A stretch of 64,000 bases of DNA from Priestia filamentosa (GCF_900177535.1 NZ_FXAJ01000009.1:1-64000); one strand, 5' to 3'. Counted from the stretch's first letter, positions 1 to 13,835 are shown. Numbers and translations: made by a program. Notes: generated from the sequence alone by a model not told the origin.

Positions 1-84
1 CCCATGCCGAACACAGAAGTTAAGCTCTTGAACGCCGATGGTAGTTGGGACTTTGTCCCTGTGAGAGTAGGACGTTGCCAGGCA
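1..84 (+). rRNA. rrf: 5S ribosomal RNA, 3' part
   Basis: The window opens inside a 5S rRNA gene. The segment CCGAACACAGAAGTTAAGC near the start and the closing GAGAGTAGGACGTTGCCAGGC are typical of Bacillus 5S rRNA. About 30 bases of the 5' end lie outside the window. An rrn operon just upstream of ctsR matches the B. subtilis layout. Confidence 0.95.
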
Positions 85-90
85 CCATAC

Positions 91-124
91 AAAAAGGCTG
101 ATCTATTATAGATCAGCCTTTTTT
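91..124 (+). terminator. rrn operon intrinsic terminator
   Basis: A perfect stem (AAAAAGGCTGATCTA paired with its complement across a three-base loop) runs directly into a T tract right after the 5S rRNA. It should end the rRNA transcript. Confidence 0.9.
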
Positions 125-209
125 ATATTCTATACAATATTGTTATAAAGAACGTTTTGAAGTAATGAAAAGTGGAAACTATAGAAGTAGTACCTTGCGT
201 TCGATTTTA

Positions 210-238
210 TTGCAATTTTACATAAAAAGCATTACTAT
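210..238 (+). promoter_or_regulatory. SigA promoter of the ctsR operon
   Basis: TTGCAA at 210-215 and TACTAT at 233-238 are separated by exactly 17 bp. The CtsR operator begins 10 bp downstream of the -10 box, a good position for repression by CtsR. Confidence 0.75.
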
Positions 239-247
239 TATTATAAA

Positions 248-264
248 AGTCAAATATAGTCAAA
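248..264 (+). promoter_or_regulatory. CtsR operator (heptad direct repeat)
   Basis: The site reads AGTCAAA-TAT-AGTCAAA, a match to the CtsR consensus of two RGTCAAA heptads separated by three bases. It lies between the promoter and the ctsR start, so the operon should be autoregulated and induced by heat or protein stress. Confidence 0.93.
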
Positions 265-280
265 GTCAGGAGGGGAAAGG

Positions 281-742
281 GTGCGAAATATTTCTGACAT
301 TATTGAACAGTATCTAAAAGAAGTTTTAGATGTGAGTGACCAAGATATTGTAGAAATTAAACGTAGTGAAATTGCTCATAAGTTTCAATGTGTCCCTTCC
401 CAAATTAACTACGTAATCAACACACGCTTTACCGTTGAACGCGGGTATGTAGTGGAAAGTAAACGTGGTGGTGGAGGCTTTATTAGAATTATCAAGGTAC
501 AATCTAATGACTACTTAGATCTTTTTAACCAAGTACTTGCAATGGTAAATGAACGAGTACCTCAATCAACTGCGGAAAGTTTGATTATTCGCCTAGTTGA
601 AGAGGAGTTCATTACAAAGAGAGAAGCAAAAGTCATGTTAAGTGTTATTGATAATTCTGTTCTTAATGTTGATCCTCATCATCGTGATCAGCTTCGTGCT
701 AGAATGTTAAAAGCTATGCTGCTAGCTTTACAGCATCGATAA
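281..742 (+). CDS. ctsR: CtsR, class III heat-shock repressor
   Basis: This is the dimeric winged-helix repressor of clp genes, 153 aa, the normal length. The N-terminal DNA-binding half contains the winged-helix segment with the glycine-rich wing (KRGGGGFIRI, about residues 61-70). The C-terminal half is the dimerisation and McsB/ClpC-response domain. It starts with GTG at 281 behind AGGAGGGGAAAG. It heads the ctsR-mcsA-mcsB-clpC operon and should bind its own operator at 248-264. In B. subtilis the arginine kinase McsB inactivates CtsR on stress and ClpCP degrades it; gene order supports the same circuit here. Confidence 0.98.
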   Translation: MRNISDIIEQYLKEVLDVSDQDIVEIKRSEIAHKFQCVPSQINYVINTRFTVERGYVVESKRGGGGFIRIIKVQSNDYLDLFNQVLAMVNERVPQSTAESLIIRLVEEEFITKREAKVMLSVIDNSVLNVDPHHRDQLRARMLKAMLLALQHR

Positions 743-817
743 GAAAGTATGTTAATAAGATTAGAGATAGGTTAATGTATTTTTACAAAGTGACAAGAAG
801 TGTGAGGTGAGTAAGGA

Positions 818-1357
818 TTGATTTGTCAACAATGTCATATGAGAGAAGCTGCTATTCATTTTACTGAAGTGTCAAATGGACAACAGCAGAAGATACACCT
901 TTGCGAAAAGTGTGCAAAAGAGCGAGGAGACTTGTTTATGCTCTCAGATCATGAAAACTTTTCCATGAATGATTTGCTTGCAGGGTTGTTAAACTTTGAT
1001 TCTGCTTTTAAAGAAGCTGAAAAATCATTTCAACAAGCTCCATTACACTGTCCTCATTGTAAAATGACATATAAACAGTTTGCTAAGGTTGGACGTTTTG
1101 GTTGTGCTCATTGCTACCAAGCATTTCAACAGAAATTAACCCCTTTTCTAAAACGTTTGCAAGGGGGGAATTCTCTTCATCGTGGAAAGATCCCACAAAG
1201 AGCAGGCGAAAATATTCAATTAAAAAAGGAATTGGAAAATTTAAAAGCGAAGTTAAAACAATACGTAGAAGCAGAGGAGTTTGAAGAGGCTGCAAAATTA
1301 CGTGATGAAATTAGGGAACTGAATCGTCAGCTAGATCAAAAGAGAGGAGAGTCTTAA
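818..1357 (+). CDS. mcsA: McsA, zinc-finger activator of McsB
   Basis: McsA binds and stimulates the arginine kinase McsB, and so controls CtsR and delivery of substrates to ClpC. The 179-aa protein has CxxC pairs at Cys3/Cys6, Cys29/Cys32, Cys78/Cys81 and Cys96/Cys99, which suit two zinc sites. A C-terminal UVR-type coiled region (about residues 138-172, with the motif EEFEEAAKLRDEI) follows. Translation begins at a TTG at 818 behind a GTGAGG-type site; this start gives the conserved MICQ opening. It is the second gene of the ctsR operon and lies four bases before mcsB. Confidence 0.97.
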   Translation: MICQQCHMREAAIHFTEVSNGQQQKIHLCEKCAKERGDLFMLSDHENFSMNDLLAGLLNFDSAFKEAEKSFQQAPLHCPHCKMTYKQFAKVGRFGCAHCYQAFQQKLTPFLKRLQGGNSLHRGKIPQRAGENIQLKKELENLKAKLKQYVEAEEFEEAAKLRDEIRELNRQLDQKRGES

Positions 1358-1360
1358 TCA

Positions 1361-2449
1361 ATGTCATTACATCATTTTTTAAATCAGGCCATCAGTCCAT
1401 GGATGAACAGTGATGGACCGGATTCTGACATTGTATTAAGCACAAGAATTCGGTTAGCACGTAACTTTGAAGACTATGTTTTTCCGTTAATTGCTCAAGA
1501 AGAAGGAGACAGTGTTGTAACCTTCGTAAAAGAAAAAATTATGAATCGTCCTACGAGATGGGATTTTGAATTGTTAGAAATGAAGGAATTAGAGCCCCTT
1601 GAAAAGAAAGTATTAGTAGAAAAACATCTTATTAGTCCTTATCTTGCTGAGCAGTCTGAAGAAGGGGCTTGTATTCTATCACAGAATGAATCAGTAAGTA
1701 TTATGTTGAATGAAGAAGATCATCTACGAATACAATGTTTATTCCCGGGGTTCCAGCTTGATAATGCTCTTCGTTTGGCGATGGAGTTAGATGATTGGAT
1801 AGAGGAAAGAGCAGGCTATGCTTTTGATGAGACAATGGGCTATTTAACAAGTTGCCCAACTAATGTTGGCACAGGACTTCGTGCATCTGTTATGCTACAT
1901 TTACCAGCTTTAGTTCTAACTCAACAGATTAATAAGATTGTACCAGCTATCAATCAGCTAGGACTCGTTGTACGAGGGATTTATGGGGAAGGAAGTCAAG
2001 CTTTAGGAAATATATTTCAAGTTTCTAATCAGATCACTTTAGGGAAAAGTGAAGAAGACATTGTAAGTGATCTACAAAGTGTTGTAAAACAGCTTATTGC
2101 TCATGAACGATCAGCAAGGGAAGCCCTTGTACATACATCAAGTATTGAGCTTGAAGATCGTTTATACCGCTCATATGGAGTATTAACCAATGCGCGTATA
2201 ATAGAATCTAAAGAAGCCGCTCAATGTTTATCGGATGTTAGACTCGGTATTGATCTTGGCTATATTGAAGGCATTACGAGAAGCATCCTAAACGAGCTTA
2301 TGGTTGTAACGCAGCCAGGTTTCCTACAGCAATATGCAGGTGGACCTCTTCGTCCAAATCAACGGGACATTAGAAGAGCATCTTTAATAAGGGAACGCTT
2401 GCAGTTAGAAAAAGACAATCGAAATCGGATGGAGAGTGATGAAGGATGA
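1361..2449 (+). CDS. mcsB: McsB, protein arginine kinase
   Basis: McsB phosphorylates arginine residues on CtsR and on misfolded proteins, marking them for ClpCP. The 362-aa sequence has the phosphagen-kinase fold: the STRIRLARN segment near residues 27-35 and the active-site loop [13 protein letters not shown] with catalytic Cys165. It is of family length. The stop codon overlaps the ClpC start by four bases (ATGA), which indicates translational coupling. It is the third gene of the CtsR-controlled operon. Confidence 0.98.
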   Translation: MSLHHFLNQAISPWMNSDGPDSDIVLSTRIRLARNFEDYVFPLIAQEEGDSVVTFVKEKIMNRPTRWDFELLEMKELEPLEKKVLVEKHLISPYLAEQSEEGACILSQNESVSIMLNEEDHLRIQCLFPGFQLDNALRLAMELDDWIEERAGYAFDETMGYLTSCPTNVGTGLRASVMLHLPALVLTQQINKIVPAINQLGLVVRGIYGEGSQALGNIFQVSNQITLGKSEEDIVSDLQSVVKQLIAHERSAREALVHTSSIELEDRLYRSYGVLTNARIIESKEAAQCLSDVRLGIDLGYIEGITRSILNELMVVTQPGFLQQYAGGPLRPNQRDIRRASLIRERLQLEKDNRNRMESDEG

Positions 2450-4881
2450 TGTTTGGAAGATTTACAGAGCGCGCTCAGAAAGTATTAGCATTAGCCCAAG
2501 AGGAAGCACTTCGTCTTGGACATAACAATATTGGTACAGAACATATCCTACTAGGAATCGTTCGTGAAGGTGAAGGGATTGCGGCAAAAGCCCTACTTGC
2601 ACTTAACTTAGGTACTGATAAAGTTCAAAAAGAAGTAGAATCCCTAATTGGTCGTGGCCAAGAAGTAGCTCAAACTGTTCATTATACACCTCGAGCTAAA
2701 AAAGTCATTGAGCTCTCCATGGATGAAGCTCGTAAACTTGGTCATTCTTATGTAGGAACAGAGCACATTTTATTAGGTCTTATCCGCGAAGGTGAAGGTG
2801 TTGCCGCTCGCGTTTTAAATAATCTAGGAGTGAGCTTAAATAAAGCTCGTCAGCAAGTACTTCAGCTTCTTGGTAGTAATGAAGCAAATGCAAATCACCA
2901 AGGAAGTGGAACGCCAAATGCTAACACACCAACGTTAGATGGATTAGCACGTGATTTAACAGCTATTGCTCGTGAAGGAAGTCTTGATCCTGTTATTGGC
3001 CGTAGCAAAGAAATTCAGCGTGTCATTGAAGTACTAAGTCGTCGTACGAAAAATAATCCTGTGTTAATTGGAGAACCTGGTGTTGGTAAAACAGCAATTG
3101 CAGAAGGATTAGCACAACAAATTGTAAACAACGAAGTTCCTGAGATTTTAAGAGATAAGCGTGTAATGACGTTAGATATGGGAACAGTTGTAGCTGGAAC
3201 AAAATATCGTGGAGAGTTTGAGGATCGCTTGAAGAAAGTTATGGATGAAATTCGTCAAGCTGGAAACATCATTTTATTCATTGATGAGCTTCATACACTA
3301 ATTGGAGCAGGTGGAGCGGAAGGTGCCATTGATGCTTCTAATATTTTAAAACCTTCTCTAGCACGTGGAGAGCTTCAATGTATCGGAGCGACAACGCTAG
3401 ACGAATATCGCAAATATATTGAGAAAGATGCAGCACTTGAGCGTCGTTTTCAACCAATTCAAGTTGATGAGCCAACAGCAGATGAGTCTGTTCAAATTCT
3501 ACAAGGGCTTCGTGATCGTTATGAAGCGCATCATCGTGTATCGATTACTGATGAAGCTATTGAAGCTGCTGTTAATCTTTCAGATCGTTATATCTCAGAC
3601 CGTTTCCTACCAGATAAAGCAATTGATTTGATTGATGAAGCAGGTTCGAAAGTACGTTTACGTTCATTTACAACACCACCAAATTTAAAAGAGCTTGAAG
3701 TTAAACTTGAAACAGTTCGCAAAGAAAAAGATGCGTCTGTGCAAAGCCAAGAATTTGAAACAGCGGCATCTCTACGTGATACAGAACAGCGTCTTCGCGA
3801 AGAGCTTGAACAAACGAAAAAAGAGTGGAAAGAGAAGCAAGGACAAGAAAACTCTGAAGTTACAGTTGAGGATATTGCAATGGTTGTATCTAGCTGGACT
3901 GGAATTCCGGTTGTTAAACTAGCACAGGAAGAAACAGAGCGTTTGCTTAAACTAGAAGAAATCTTACATTCTCGAGTAATTGGGCAAGATGAAGCAGTTA
4001 AAGCTGTTTCAAAAGCAGTTCGTCGTGCTCGTGCTGGATTAAAAGATCCAAAACGTCCAATTGGTTCTTTCATCTTCTTAGGCCCAACAGGTGTTGGTAA
4101 AACAGAGCTTGCTCGTGCATTAGCAGAAGCAATGTTTGGTGAGGAAGATGCAATGATTCGAATTGACATGTCAGAATACATGGAGAAACATTCAACATCT
4201 CGCCTAGTTGGATCACCTCCAGGGTATGTAGGATATGAAGAAGGCGGACAGCTTACAGAGAAAGTAAGACGCAAGCCTTATTCAGTTGTTCTTCTTGATG
4301 AAGTGGAAAAAGCACATCCAGATGTATTTAATATTTTACTTCAAGTACTAGAAGATGGACGTCTTACAGATTCTAAAGGCCGTACAGTGGACTTTAGAAA
4401 TACAGTTCTCATTATGACTTCAAATGTGGGTGCAGAAGCACTAAAACGAAATAAGTATGTTGGATTCAATGTGCAAGATGAAAATGAGAATTACAAGGAC
4501 ATGAAAGGCAAAGTAATGGATGAATTAAAACGTGCTTTCCGTCCAGAATTCCTAAATCGTATTGATGAGATGATTGTTTTCCACTCATTAGAAAAAGATC
4601 ATTTACGTTATATTGTGACGCTAATGGCAGACCAACTTATCAAGCGTCTAAAAGAGCAAGATATTGAGCTTGAACTAACAGAAGAAGCGGCAAACAAAAT
4701 TGCTGAAGAAGGATTTGATCCAGAATACGGAGCGAGACCGCTACGCCGCGCTATTCAACGTCATGTAGAAGATCGCTTATCTGAGGAACTTCTAAAAGGG
4801 AATGTACAAAAAGGGCAGAAAGTTGTGCTTGATGTAAAAGACGGTGAATTTACCGTTAAAGCAGCACAGCCAAGTTCATAA
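2446..4881 (+). CDS. clpC: ClpC, AAA+ unfoldase of the Clp protease
   Basis: ClpC unfolds substrates and feeds them to ClpP. At 811 aa it has the complete architecture: two N-terminal Clp-N repeats (about 1-150, each with GTEHILLG), AAA+ module 1 with Walker A GEPGVGKT (about 210), a middle domain with a UVR-like segment ([15 protein letters not shown], about 430), AAA+ module 2 with GPTGVGKTE (about 545), and a Clp D2-small C-terminal domain. The start is ATG 2446 or the adjacent ATG 2449; the latter gives the usual [10 protein letters not shown] opening. It is the last gene of the CtsR operon, followed by a hairpin. Confidence 0.98.
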   Translation: MMFGRFTERAQKVLALAQEEALRLGHNNIGTEHILLGIVREGEGIAAKALLALNLGTDKVQKEVESLIGRGQEVAQTVHYTPRAKKVIELSMDEARKLGHSYVGTEHILLGLIREGEGVAARVLNNLGVSLNKARQQVLQLLGSNEANANHQGSGTPNANTPTLDGLARDLTAIAREGSLDPVIGRSKEIQRVIEVLSRRTKNNPVLIGEPGVGKTAIAEGLAQQIVNNEVPEILRDKRVMTLDMGTVVAGTKYRGEFEDRLKKVMDEIRQAGNIILFIDELHTLIGAGGAEGAIDASNILKPSLARGELQCIGATTLDEYRKYIEKDAALERRFQPIQVDEPTADESVQILQGLRDRYEAHHRVSITDEAIEAAVNLSDRYISDRFLPDKAIDLIDEAGSKVRLRSFTTPPNLKELEVKLETVRKEKDASVQSQEFETAASLRDTEQRLREELEQTKKEWKEKQGQENSEVTVEDIAMVVSSWTGIPVVKLAQEETERLLKLEEILHSRVIGQDEAVKAVSKAVRRARAGLKDPKRPIGSFIFLGPTGVGKTELARALAEAMFGEEDAMIRIDMSEYMEKHSTSRLVGSPPGYVGYEEGGQLTEKVRRKPYSVVLLDEVEKAHPDVFNILLQVLEDGRLTDSKGRTVDFRNTVLIMTSNVGAEALKRNKYVGFNVQDENENYKDMKGKVMDELKRAFRPEFLNRIDEMIVFHSLEKDHLRYIVTLMADQLIKRLKEQDIELELTEEAANKIAEEGFDPEYGARPLRRAIQRHVEDRLSEELLKGNVQKGQKVVLDVKDGEFTVKAAQPSS

Positions 4882-4894
4882 TAGAAACATTTAC

Positions 4895-4931
4895 ACTAAG
4901 GCATACGGAGATAGTTAACGTATGCCTTAGT
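4895..4931 (+). terminator. Hairpin after clpC, probable terminator
   Basis: ACTAAGGCATACG pairs with CGTATGCCTTAGT around an 11-base loop. The tail is only moderately T-rich, so termination may be partial and allow some readthrough into radA. Confidence 0.6.
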
Positions 4932-4967
4932 TGCTATTATTACTTCTAAGACAGAAAGGAACACAGT

Positions 4968-6347
4968 ATGGCAAAGAAAAAGACAAAATTTATGTGTCAA
5001 GATTGTGGATATGAATCTGCCAAATGGATGGGGAAATGTCCTGGTTGTGGGAAATGGAACACAATGGTGGAAGAAGTGGAACATGTTCAAACAGGAAGAC
5101 GAGGAGCGTTCTCTGGAGCTGTTTCTTCTTCAGTAAAAAGAAAACCAGAAGCTATTACAACAATTAAAACAGTTGAGGAACCGCGTATTTTTACTAAGTC
5201 CTCTGAGCTAAACCGTGTTCTTGGTGGAGGAATTGTAAAAGGGTCCCTTGTTTTAATTGGAGGAGATCCTGGAATTGGGAAATCTACGCTCTTATTGCAA
5301 TGTTCAGCGCAGCTTGCAGATCAAAAACATAAAGTTCTCTACATTTCAGGAGAGGAATCAACAAAGCAGACAAAGCTAAGAGCAGACCGATTAGGAGTTA
5401 CAGCAGATCATCTCTTTGTTCATGCAGAAACAAATTTGGAGATGATTTTAGACGCTATCAATGAAATGAAGCCTGACTTTGTTGTAGTCGATTCCATTCA
5501 GACGGTTTATCATGCAGATATTACATCTGCTCCTGGAAGCGTTTCGCAAGTTCGTGAATGTACAGGTGAACTAATGCGGGTTGCTAAAACAAATAGTATA
5601 CCAATTTTTATCGTTGGTCATGTTACTAAAGAAGGTTCCATTGCAGGCCCTCGCTTACTTGAGCATATGGTAGATACCGTTCTTTATTTTGAAGGGGAAC
5701 GTCATCATACGTATCGTATCTTACGTGCGGTTAAAAACCGTTTTGGTTCTACAAATGAGATGGGGATATTTGAGATGAAAGAAGCTGGTCTTCAAGAAGT
5801 GTTAAATCCATCTGAAATCTTCCTTGAAGAACGTTCAAAAGGAGCAGCGGGATCTGTTGTTGTAGCTTCGATGGAAGGAACGCGCCCTGTATTAGTAGAA
5901 CTTCAAGCCCTTATTAGCCCAACAAGCTTTGGTAATCCACGGAGAATGGCAACAGGAGTAGATCATAATAGAGTTTCGCTTATTATGGCTGTATTAGAGA
6001 AGCGAGTTGGTTTACTGCTCCAAAATCAGGATGCTTATTTAAAAGTAGCAGGTGGTGTGAAATTAGATGAACCTGCTATTGATTTAGCTGTTGCTGTGAG
6101 TATTGCTTCAAGCTTTAGAGATCAAGTTTCTAATCCTGTTGATGTTGTCATTGGTGAAGTAGGATTAACAGGTGAAATTCGCCGCGTATCACGAATTGAA
6201 CAACGTATTCAGGAAGCAGCAAAACTCGGGTTCCAACGTGCCATTATTCCAGCCAAGAATATTGGAGGATGGGAAGCACCTGCTGGAATAGAAATTATCG
6301 GAGTTGAAACCGTATCAGAAGCATTAAAATACACGTTGGGAGGTTAG
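4968..6347 (+). CDS. radA: RadA/Sms, DNA repair and recombination ATPase
   Basis: RadA is a RecA-like hexameric helicase that processes recombination intermediates and extends D-loops. The 459 aa show the N-terminal zinc finger (Cys10, 13, 24, 27), a RecA-type ATPase with Walker [11 protein letters not shown] at 98-107, the RadA-specific KNRFG motif, and a C-terminal Lon-protease-like domain. It starts at ATG 4968 behind AAAGGA. It sits between clpC and disA, as in B. subtilis, and the disA start follows its stop by a few bases. RadA and DisA are functionally linked there. Confidence 0.98.
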   Translation: MAKKKTKFMCQDCGYESAKWMGKCPGCGKWNTMVEEVEHVQTGRRGAFSGAVSSSVKRKPEAITTIKTVEEPRIFTKSSELNRVLGGGIVKGSLVLIGGDPGIGKSTLLLQCSAQLADQKHKVLYISGEESTKQTKLRADRLGVTADHLFVHAETNLEMILDAINEMKPDFVVVDSIQTVYHADITSAPGSVSQVRECTGELMRVAKTNSIPIFIVGHVTKEGSIAGPRLLEHMVDTVLYFEGERHHTYRILRAVKNRFGSTNEMGIFEMKEAGLQEVLNPSEIFLEERSKGAAGSVVVASMEGTRPVLVELQALISPTSFGNPRRMATGVDHNRVSLIMAVLEKRVGLLLQNQDAYLKVAGGVKLDEPAIDLAVAVSIASSFRDQVSNPVDVVIGEVGLTGEIRRVSRIEQRIQEAAKLGFQRAIIPAKNIGGWEAPAGIEIIGVETVSEALKYTLGG

Positions 6348-6355
6348 ATCATAAG

Positions 6356-7429
6356 ATGGACGGGGAAAGAATAAATGAGAAACAAATGACTGAAATTCTA
6401 CAGTTTGTTGCTCCTGGAACACCGATTAGAGAAGGTATTGAAAACGTTCTGCGTGCTAAAACAGGAGGACTTATTGTGTTAGGCAACACTGAGGAAGTAA
6501 AAAAAATTGTTGATGGTGGATTTTCAATCAACTGTTCTTTCTCTCCAGCCCACCTTTATGAACTTGCTAAAATGGACGGAGCTATTATCTTAAGTGAGTC
6601 GGGAAATAAGATTTTATATGCCAACACGCAGCTTATCCCAGATCCTTCTATCTCTTCCTCTGAAACAGGAATGCGCCATCGTACAGCAGAAAGAACCGCA
6701 AAACAGACGGGAAACCTTGTTATTGCTATTTCTGAGCGTAGGAATGTTATTACTCTTTATAAAGGACAACTTCAATATGCATTAAGAGAGATTAGCGTTA
6801 TTTTAGCAAAAGCAAACCAAGCGTTGGAGACACTAGAGAAATATAAAACAGTGCTAGATGAATCTGTTGATAGCTTAAGTTCTCTAGAATTTGAAGAACA
6901 AGTAACACATGCAGACGTTATCCAAGTCCTTCATCGTATTGAGATGGTATTACGGATTAAGCATGAAATTTTAAATTATGTAAGTGAATTAGGGATTGAA
7001 GGGAGACTTGTGAGGCTTCAAATGAATGAACTCCTTTCTCATTTCCAAGAAGAAGTAGTTCTGCTTGTTCAAGACTATATGTATGATCCTGAAAAAGATT
7101 CTTATAAGATTGTCAATAAACTCCAGGATTTATCTAATACGATGCTCCTTGATGACCAAACATTACTTCGTTTAATGGGATACCCTTTATATACGAGCCT
7201 TGATGATCAAGTTGCACCAAGAGGCTATCGAATGCTCCATAAAATCCCTAGACTCCCAAGTGTTATTATTGAAAATTTAATTCAAGAATTTGGTGGTTTA
7301 AAGCGAATTAGTGATGCATCTGTAGATAGACTGGATGAAGTGGAAGGTATTGGAGAAATTAGAGCAAAAAAAATTAAAGAAGGTTTAAAAACTCTGAAAC
7401 AACAGCATCTATATAATCGTCATTTATAA
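6356..7429 (+). CDS. disA: DisA, DNA-integrity scanning diadenylate cyclase
   Basis: DisA converts two ATP to cyclic di-AMP while scanning DNA for branched structures, and signals damage at sporulation. The 357-aa protein has the DAC domain with DGA at 74-76 and RHR at 107-109, a helical spine, and C-terminal helix-hairpin-helix motifs ([15 protein letters not shown]) for DNA binding. Length and motifs are intact. It lies eight bases after radA and is probably cotranscribed with it. Confidence 0.98.
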   Translation: MDGERINEKQMTEILQFVAPGTPIREGIENVLRAKTGGLIVLGNTEEVKKIVDGGFSINCSFSPAHLYELAKMDGAIILSESGNKILYANTQLIPDPSISSSETGMRHRTAERTAKQTGNLVIAISERRNVITLYKGQLQYALREISVILAKANQALETLEKYKTVLDESVDSLSSLEFEEQVTHADVIQVLHRIEMVLRIKHEILNYVSELGIEGRLVRLQMNELLSHFQEEVVLLVQDYMYDPEKDSYKIVNKLQDLSNTMLLDDQTLLRLMGYPLYTSLDDQVAPRGYRMLHKIPRLPSVIIENLIQEFGGLKRISDASVDRLDEVEGIGEIRAKKIKEGLKTLKQQHLYNRHL

Positions 7430-7552
7430 AAGAAGAAAGTATTTGTCGAAAACTGTGTGAAACATGACAATTTATTTACAAATAATTGAATTTGTTAACT
7501 AGCAGGTTTTGAATGAGCTAAACTGTTTATAATGATAAAGGGAGGTGAATGT

Positions 7553-9853
<2,301 letters not shown>

Positions 9854-9864
9854 TTTTACAGAGT

Positions 9865-9892
9865 TTGAAAGATAAGCATTTGGTGATAAAAT
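9865..9892 (+). promoter_or_regulatory. Candidate SigA promoter of gltX
   Basis: TTGAAA at 9865-9870 and TAAAAT at 9887-9892 are 16 bp apart in the ispF-gltX gap. The match is moderate and unsupported by other evidence. Confidence 0.4.
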
Positions 9893-9977
9893 AGGCATAT
9901 TACTATATCATTTCTAAAAGCATATAGCAAAAATTTTTATATTGCATTTATACGTAAATTACTGGAGGTTGAGTTTC

Positions 9978-11435
9978 ATGTCAAACGAAGTTCGCGTACG
10001 TTATGCACCTAGTCCAACAGGTCATTTACATATCGGAAACGCCAGAACAGCGCTTTTTAACTATTTATTTGCAAGAGGACACAACGGTAAATTTATTATC
10101 CGTATTGAAGATACTGACCAAAAACGTAACATTGAAGGTGGAGAAGAAAGCCAACTTCAATATTTGAAATGGTTAGGTATTGAGTGGGACGAAAGCATTG
10201 ACGTTGGTGGCGAATACGGTCCATACCGTCAGTCAGAGCGCAATGACATTTATGCAAAATATACAAAACAGCTTATGGAGAACGAGCAAGCTTACTATTG
10301 CTACTGTACGGAAGAAGAGCTAGAAGCAGAACGCGAAGCTCAAATTGCGGAAGGCAAGCCACCTCGTTATTCTAATAAATGTCGTCATCTTACATCAGAA
10401 GATCGTGCAGCGCTAGAGGCAGAAGGACGTAAACCAAGCATTCGTTTCAAAGTGCCAGAAGGGCGCGTATTCAAATTTGATGACATGGTAAAAGGCGAAG
10501 TTGCATTTGAATCAGATGGTATTGGTGACTTTGTTATCGTGAAAAAAGATGGTATTCCAACATATAACTATGCGGTTGCTATTGATGATCATCTTATGAA
10601 AATGTCTCATGTTCTTCGTGGTGATGATCATATTTCAAATACACCAAAGCAACTTATGATTTATGATGCATTTGGATGGGAAGCACCAAAATTTGGTCAT
10701 ATGACGCTTATTGTTAATGAAAGCCGTCGTAAACTGAGTAAGCGTGATGAGTCTATTATTCAATTTATTGAACAATACAAAGACCTTGGTTATCTTCCTG
10801 AAGCATTATTTAACTTTATTACTCTACTTGGTTGGTCACCGGAAGGAGAAGAAGAGCTATTCACAAAAGAACAGTTCATTGAAATCTTTGACCCAAGTCG
10901 TTTATCGAAATCACCGGCTCTTTTCGATATGAAAAAGCTAAAATGGATGAACAATCAATACATTAAAGAACTTTCAACAGATGAAGTTGTTGATCTTGCT
11001 TTACCACACCTTGTTAAAGCAGGTAAAGTAAAAGAAGAGATGAGTGATCAAGAAAAGCAATGGGTATATGATGTAATTGCTCTTTACAAAGACCAACTAA
11101 GCTTTGGAGCGGAAATTATTGAGCTTACAGATTTGTTCTTTAGAACATCTATTGAGTATGATGAAGAAGCACAAGAAGTGCTAAATGAAGAACAAGTACC
11201 AGAAGTAATGCAGGCCTTTGCCCAGGAAATTAACAGCCTTGAAGACTTTGAACCAGCAAGTATTAAAAGTTCGATTAAAGCTGTTCAAAAAGCAACAGGA
11301 CATAAAGGCAAAAAGCTATTCATGCCAATCCGTGTTGCAACAACTGGTCAAACTCATGGACCAGAACTTCCACAGGCAATTGCACTTTTAGGAAAAGAAA
11401 CAGTACTTGCTCGTTTAGAAGGAGCAGTAAAATAA
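9978..11435 (+). CDS. gltX: Glutamyl-tRNA synthetase
   Basis: This class I synthetase charges tRNA-Glu; in Bacillus it is non-discriminating and also glutamylates tRNA-Gln for GatCAB. The 485-aa protein has the HIGH signature at 16-20 (HLHIG) and the KMSKS equivalent KLSKR near residue 252. I place the start at ATG 9978, behind TGGAGGTTGAG, giving [15 protein letters not shown]; an upstream in-frame ATG at 9942 would add 12 residues without a ribosome binding site. Confidence 0.97.
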   Translation: MSNEVRVRYAPSPTGHLHIGNARTALFNYLFARGHNGKFIIRIEDTDQKRNIEGGEESQLQYLKWLGIEWDESIDVGGEYGPYRQSERNDIYAKYTKQLMENEQAYYCYCTEEELEAEREAQIAEGKPPRYSNKCRHLTSEDRAALEAEGRKPSIRFKVPEGRVFKFDDMVKGEVAFESDGIGDFVIVKKDGIPTYNYAVAIDDHLMKMSHVLRGDDHISNTPKQLMIYDAFGWEAPKFGHMTLIVNESRRKLSKRDESIIQFIEQYKDLGYLPEALFNFITLLGWSPEGEEELFTKEQFIEIFDPSRLSKSPALFDMKKLKWMNNQYIKELSTDEVVDLALPHLVKAGKVKEEMSDQEKQWVYDVIALYKDQLSFGAEIIELTDLFFRTSIEYDEEAQEVLNEEQVPEVMQAFAQEINSLEDFEPASIKSSIKAVQKATGHKGKKLFMPIRVATTGQTHGPELPQAIALLGKETVLARLEGAVK

Positions 11436-11459
11436 ATTACTAATTTTTGCGCAAAATAG

Positions 11460-11488
11460 TTAACATCTCATTCATTCTGTAATATAGT
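11460..11488 (+). promoter_or_regulatory. SigA promoter of the cysE T-box transcript
   Basis: TTAACA at 11460-11465 and TATAGT at 11483-11488 are separated by 17 bp and lie about 20 bp before the base of T-box stem I. Confidence 0.7.
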
Positions 11489-11507
11489 GAACCATATCAT
11501 TATTAAA

Positions 11508-11752
11508 ACGTTGAGAAGGAGAAGTAAAAAACATTCCCATATTAGAGAGAGTCACCAAAGGCTGAAAGTGACTTATGGTTTTAATGTTTTTGAAATGCAC
11601 CTTTGAGTCCTTTGCCCAAACATTTTATGGAGTAGGCAAAGGCGGATTCTCTTCCGTTATTAGAGTAGAGCAGAGGCTTTATTAGCCTAAGCAGAGTGGA
11701 ACCGCGCGAACGAAGCGTCTCTGTGTCATATGACACAGAGACGCTTTTTTTA
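11508..11752 (+). promoter_or_regulatory. T-box riboswitch, cysteine-specific, controlling cysE-cysS
   Basis: The gltX-cysE gap holds a complete T-box leader. AGAGAG lies at 11545-11550. A TGC triplet at 11596-11598, following GAAA in the expected specifier loop, would select tRNA-Cys. The T-box TGGAACCGCG is at 11697-11706. A strong terminator (AAGCGTCTCTGTGTCAT with its complement, then seven T) spans 11713-11752. Uncharged tRNA-Cys should pair with the specifier and T-box, form the antiterminator and switch on cysE-cysS. The specifier assignment is by position and sequence, not by folding. Confidence 0.93.
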
Positions 11753-11780
11753 GTAGAGAAAAACATAGAGGGGGAGAAAT

Positions 11781-12449
11781 GTGTTAAAGCTACTGAAAGA
11801 AGATATTGACGTTGTTTTTGAGCAAGATCCTGCAGCAAGAAGTTATATTGAAGTGATTTTAACGTATTCAGGTTTACATGCTATATGGGCACATCGCGTT
11901 GCCCATGCTTTTCATCGACGCAGATGGTTCTTTTTAGCTCGCATAATTGCTCAAATTAGCCGTTTCTTCACAGGAGTTGAAATTCATCCTGGCGCGCGGA
12001 TTGGTCATCGTTTCTTTATTGACCATGGTATGGGAGTTGTTATTGGAGAAACGTGTGAAATAGGGGATAATGTGACAGTTTACCAAGGCGTTACTCTCGG
12101 AGGAACAGGGAAAGAAAAAGGCAAGCGTCACCCAACAATTAAAGATAATGTATTAATTGCAACAGGAGCAAAAGTGCTTGGTTCTATCGTTATTGAAGAA
12201 AATTCAAAGGTAGGAGCGGGTTCTGTTGTTCTAAAAGATGTTCCAAGTAACTCTACTGTTGTAGGTATTCCAGGAAGAGCGGTTATTCAAGATGGCATAA
12301 AAGTTAATAAAGATTTAAATCACTCTGATTTACCAAACCCAGTAGCAGATCGTTTTAAAGAGTTAGAAGAAGAAATTAAAAGACTTCAACAGGAAGTTAA
12401 AGAGCTAAAAGAAGAAGGGAAGAAAAAACATGACAATCAAGTTATATAA
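11781..12449 (+). CDS. cysE: Serine O-acetyltransferase
   Basis: CysE makes O-acetylserine from serine and acetyl-CoA, the first step of cysteine synthesis. The 222-aa protein has the N-terminal helical domain ([18 protein letters not shown]), then a left-handed beta-helix of hexapeptide repeats (from about EIHPGARIG to VGAGSVV) with [10 protein letters not shown]. The start is GTG 11781 behind GAGGGGGAG. It overlaps cysS by 20 bp. The T-box upstream ties its expression to charged tRNA-Cys, so cysteine supply and cysteinyl-tRNA synthesis are controlled together. Confidence 0.97.
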   Translation: MLKLLKEDIDVVFEQDPAARSYIEVILTYSGLHAIWAHRVAHAFHRRRWFFLARIIAQISRFFTGVEIHPGARIGHRFFIDHGMGVVIGETCEIGDNVTVYQGVTLGGTGKEKGKRHPTIKDNVLIATGAKVLGSIVIEENSKVGAGSVVLKDVPSNSTVVGIPGRAVIQDGIKVNKDLNHSDLPNPVADRFKELEEEIKRLQQEVKELKEEGKKKHDNQVI

Positions 12450-13833
12450 TACGTTAACACGCCAAAAAGAGATTTTTACTCCACTTGAAGAAAACAAAGT
12501 AAAAATGTACGTGTGCGGACCAACCGTGTATAACTATATTCATATTGGAAATGCAAGACCTGCCATTGTATTTGATACAGTTCGCCGTTACTTAGAATAT
12601 AGAGGGTATGACGTTCAATACGTTTCTAACTTTACAGATGTTGATGATAAATTAATCAAAGCAGCAAATGAGCTTGGAGAAGAAGTTCCCACTATTGCTG
12701 AGCGTTTTATTAAAGCTTACTTTGAGGATACGGAAGCATTAGGATGCAAAAAAGCGGATGTTCATCCACGTGTAACAGAGAATATGGATACAATTATTGA
12801 ATTTATTGAAATGCTAATTGATAAAGGGTTTGCTTATGAAGCAGGTGGAGATGTTTACTATAAAACACGTAAGTTTGATGGATATGGCAAACTATCTCAT
12901 CAATCAATTGATGAACTGCGCTCTGGAGCACGTATTGGAGTTGGCGAGAAGAAAGATGATCCACTAGATTTCACGCTTTGGAAAGAAGCAAAAGACGGAG
13001 AAATTAGCTGGGACAGTCCATGGGGGAAAGGGCGTCCGGGTTGGCACATTGAGTGCTCAGCAATGGCGCGTAAATACTTAGGAGACACAATTGATATTCA
13101 TGCAGGAGGGCAAGATTTATCATTCCCTCATCATGAGAACGAAATCGCTCAATCTGAAGCAGCAACAGGAAAAGAATTTGCAAAGTACTGGCTTCATAAT
13201 GGGTATATTAATATTGATAACGAGAAGATGTCTAAATCTCTTGGTAACTTTGTTCTTGTGCACGATATCTTAAAAGAAATTGAGCCTTCTTTACTTCGTT
13301 TCTTTATGTTAACTGTTCAATATCGCCATCCAATTAATTATAATCAAGAACTTCTAGAGGATACAAAAAGAGGACTTGAAAGAATTCAAACAGCATATGA
13401 AAATGTGCAACATCGATTAGAACATTCAACAAACTTAGCGACTCAAGATGAAAAGTGGGAAGATAAAATCGCAGAACTTCACCAATCTTTTGTAACAGAA
13501 ATGGATGATGATTTTAATACAGCAAACGCTATTTCTGTTCTCTTTGAGCTATCAAAACAGGCAAATCTTTACCTTGCAGAAGAAAATACATCAGTAGCTG
13601 TTTTAGAAGCGTTTATCAAAGAGTTTGAAACAATCACTGGTGTATTAGGAGTAGAACTAGCAGGCAAAGACGAAGAGCTTTTAGACGAGGAAATTGAGCA
13701 ACTTCTTGAGGAACGCATTCAAGCACGTAAGGACCGCAACTTCCAGCGAGCAGATGAGATTCGTGATGAATTAAAGAGTCGAAATATCATTCTTGAAGAT
13801 ACGTCACAAGGCACACGTTGGAAAAGAGGGTAA
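12430..13833 (+). CDS. cysS: Cysteinyl-tRNA synthetase
   Basis: This class I monomeric synthetase is 467 aa. The zinc ligand Cys29 lies in [16 protein letters not shown], the HIGH motif at 38-41, the second zinc-site segment is WHIECSAMA and the flexible loop KMSKSLGN near residue 270. The start at ATG 12430 lies inside the cysE 3' end behind GAAGGGAAG. Regulation is by the T-box at 11508-11752. Confidence 0.98.
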   Translation: MTIKLYNTLTRQKEIFTPLEENKVKMYVCGPTVYNYIHIGNARPAIVFDTVRRYLEYRGYDVQYVSNFTDVDDKLIKAANELGEEVPTIAERFIKAYFEDTEALGCKKADVHPRVTENMDTIIEFIEMLIDKGFAYEAGGDVYYKTRKFDGYGKLSHQSIDELRSGARIGVGEKKDDPLDFTLWKEAKDGEISWDSPWGKGRPGWHIECSAMARKYLGDTIDIHAGGQDLSFPHHENEIAQSEAATGKEFAKYWLHNGYINIDNEKMSKSLGNFVLVHDILKEIEPSLLRFFMLTVQYRHPINYNQELLEDTKRGLERIQTAYENVQHRLEHSTNLATQDEKWEDKIAELHQSFVTEMDDDFNTANAISVLFELSKQANLYLAEENTSVAVLEAFIKEFETITGVLGVELAGKDEELLDEEIEQLLEERIQARKDRNFQRADEIRDELKSRNIILEDTSQGTRWKRG

Positions 13834-13835
13834 GT

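Noticed and set aside
3588-4274. A 228-aa minus-strand ORF inside clpC
   Set aside because: Antisense shadow of a conserved gene with Ser/Arg-rich low-information sequence; clpC coding is certain.
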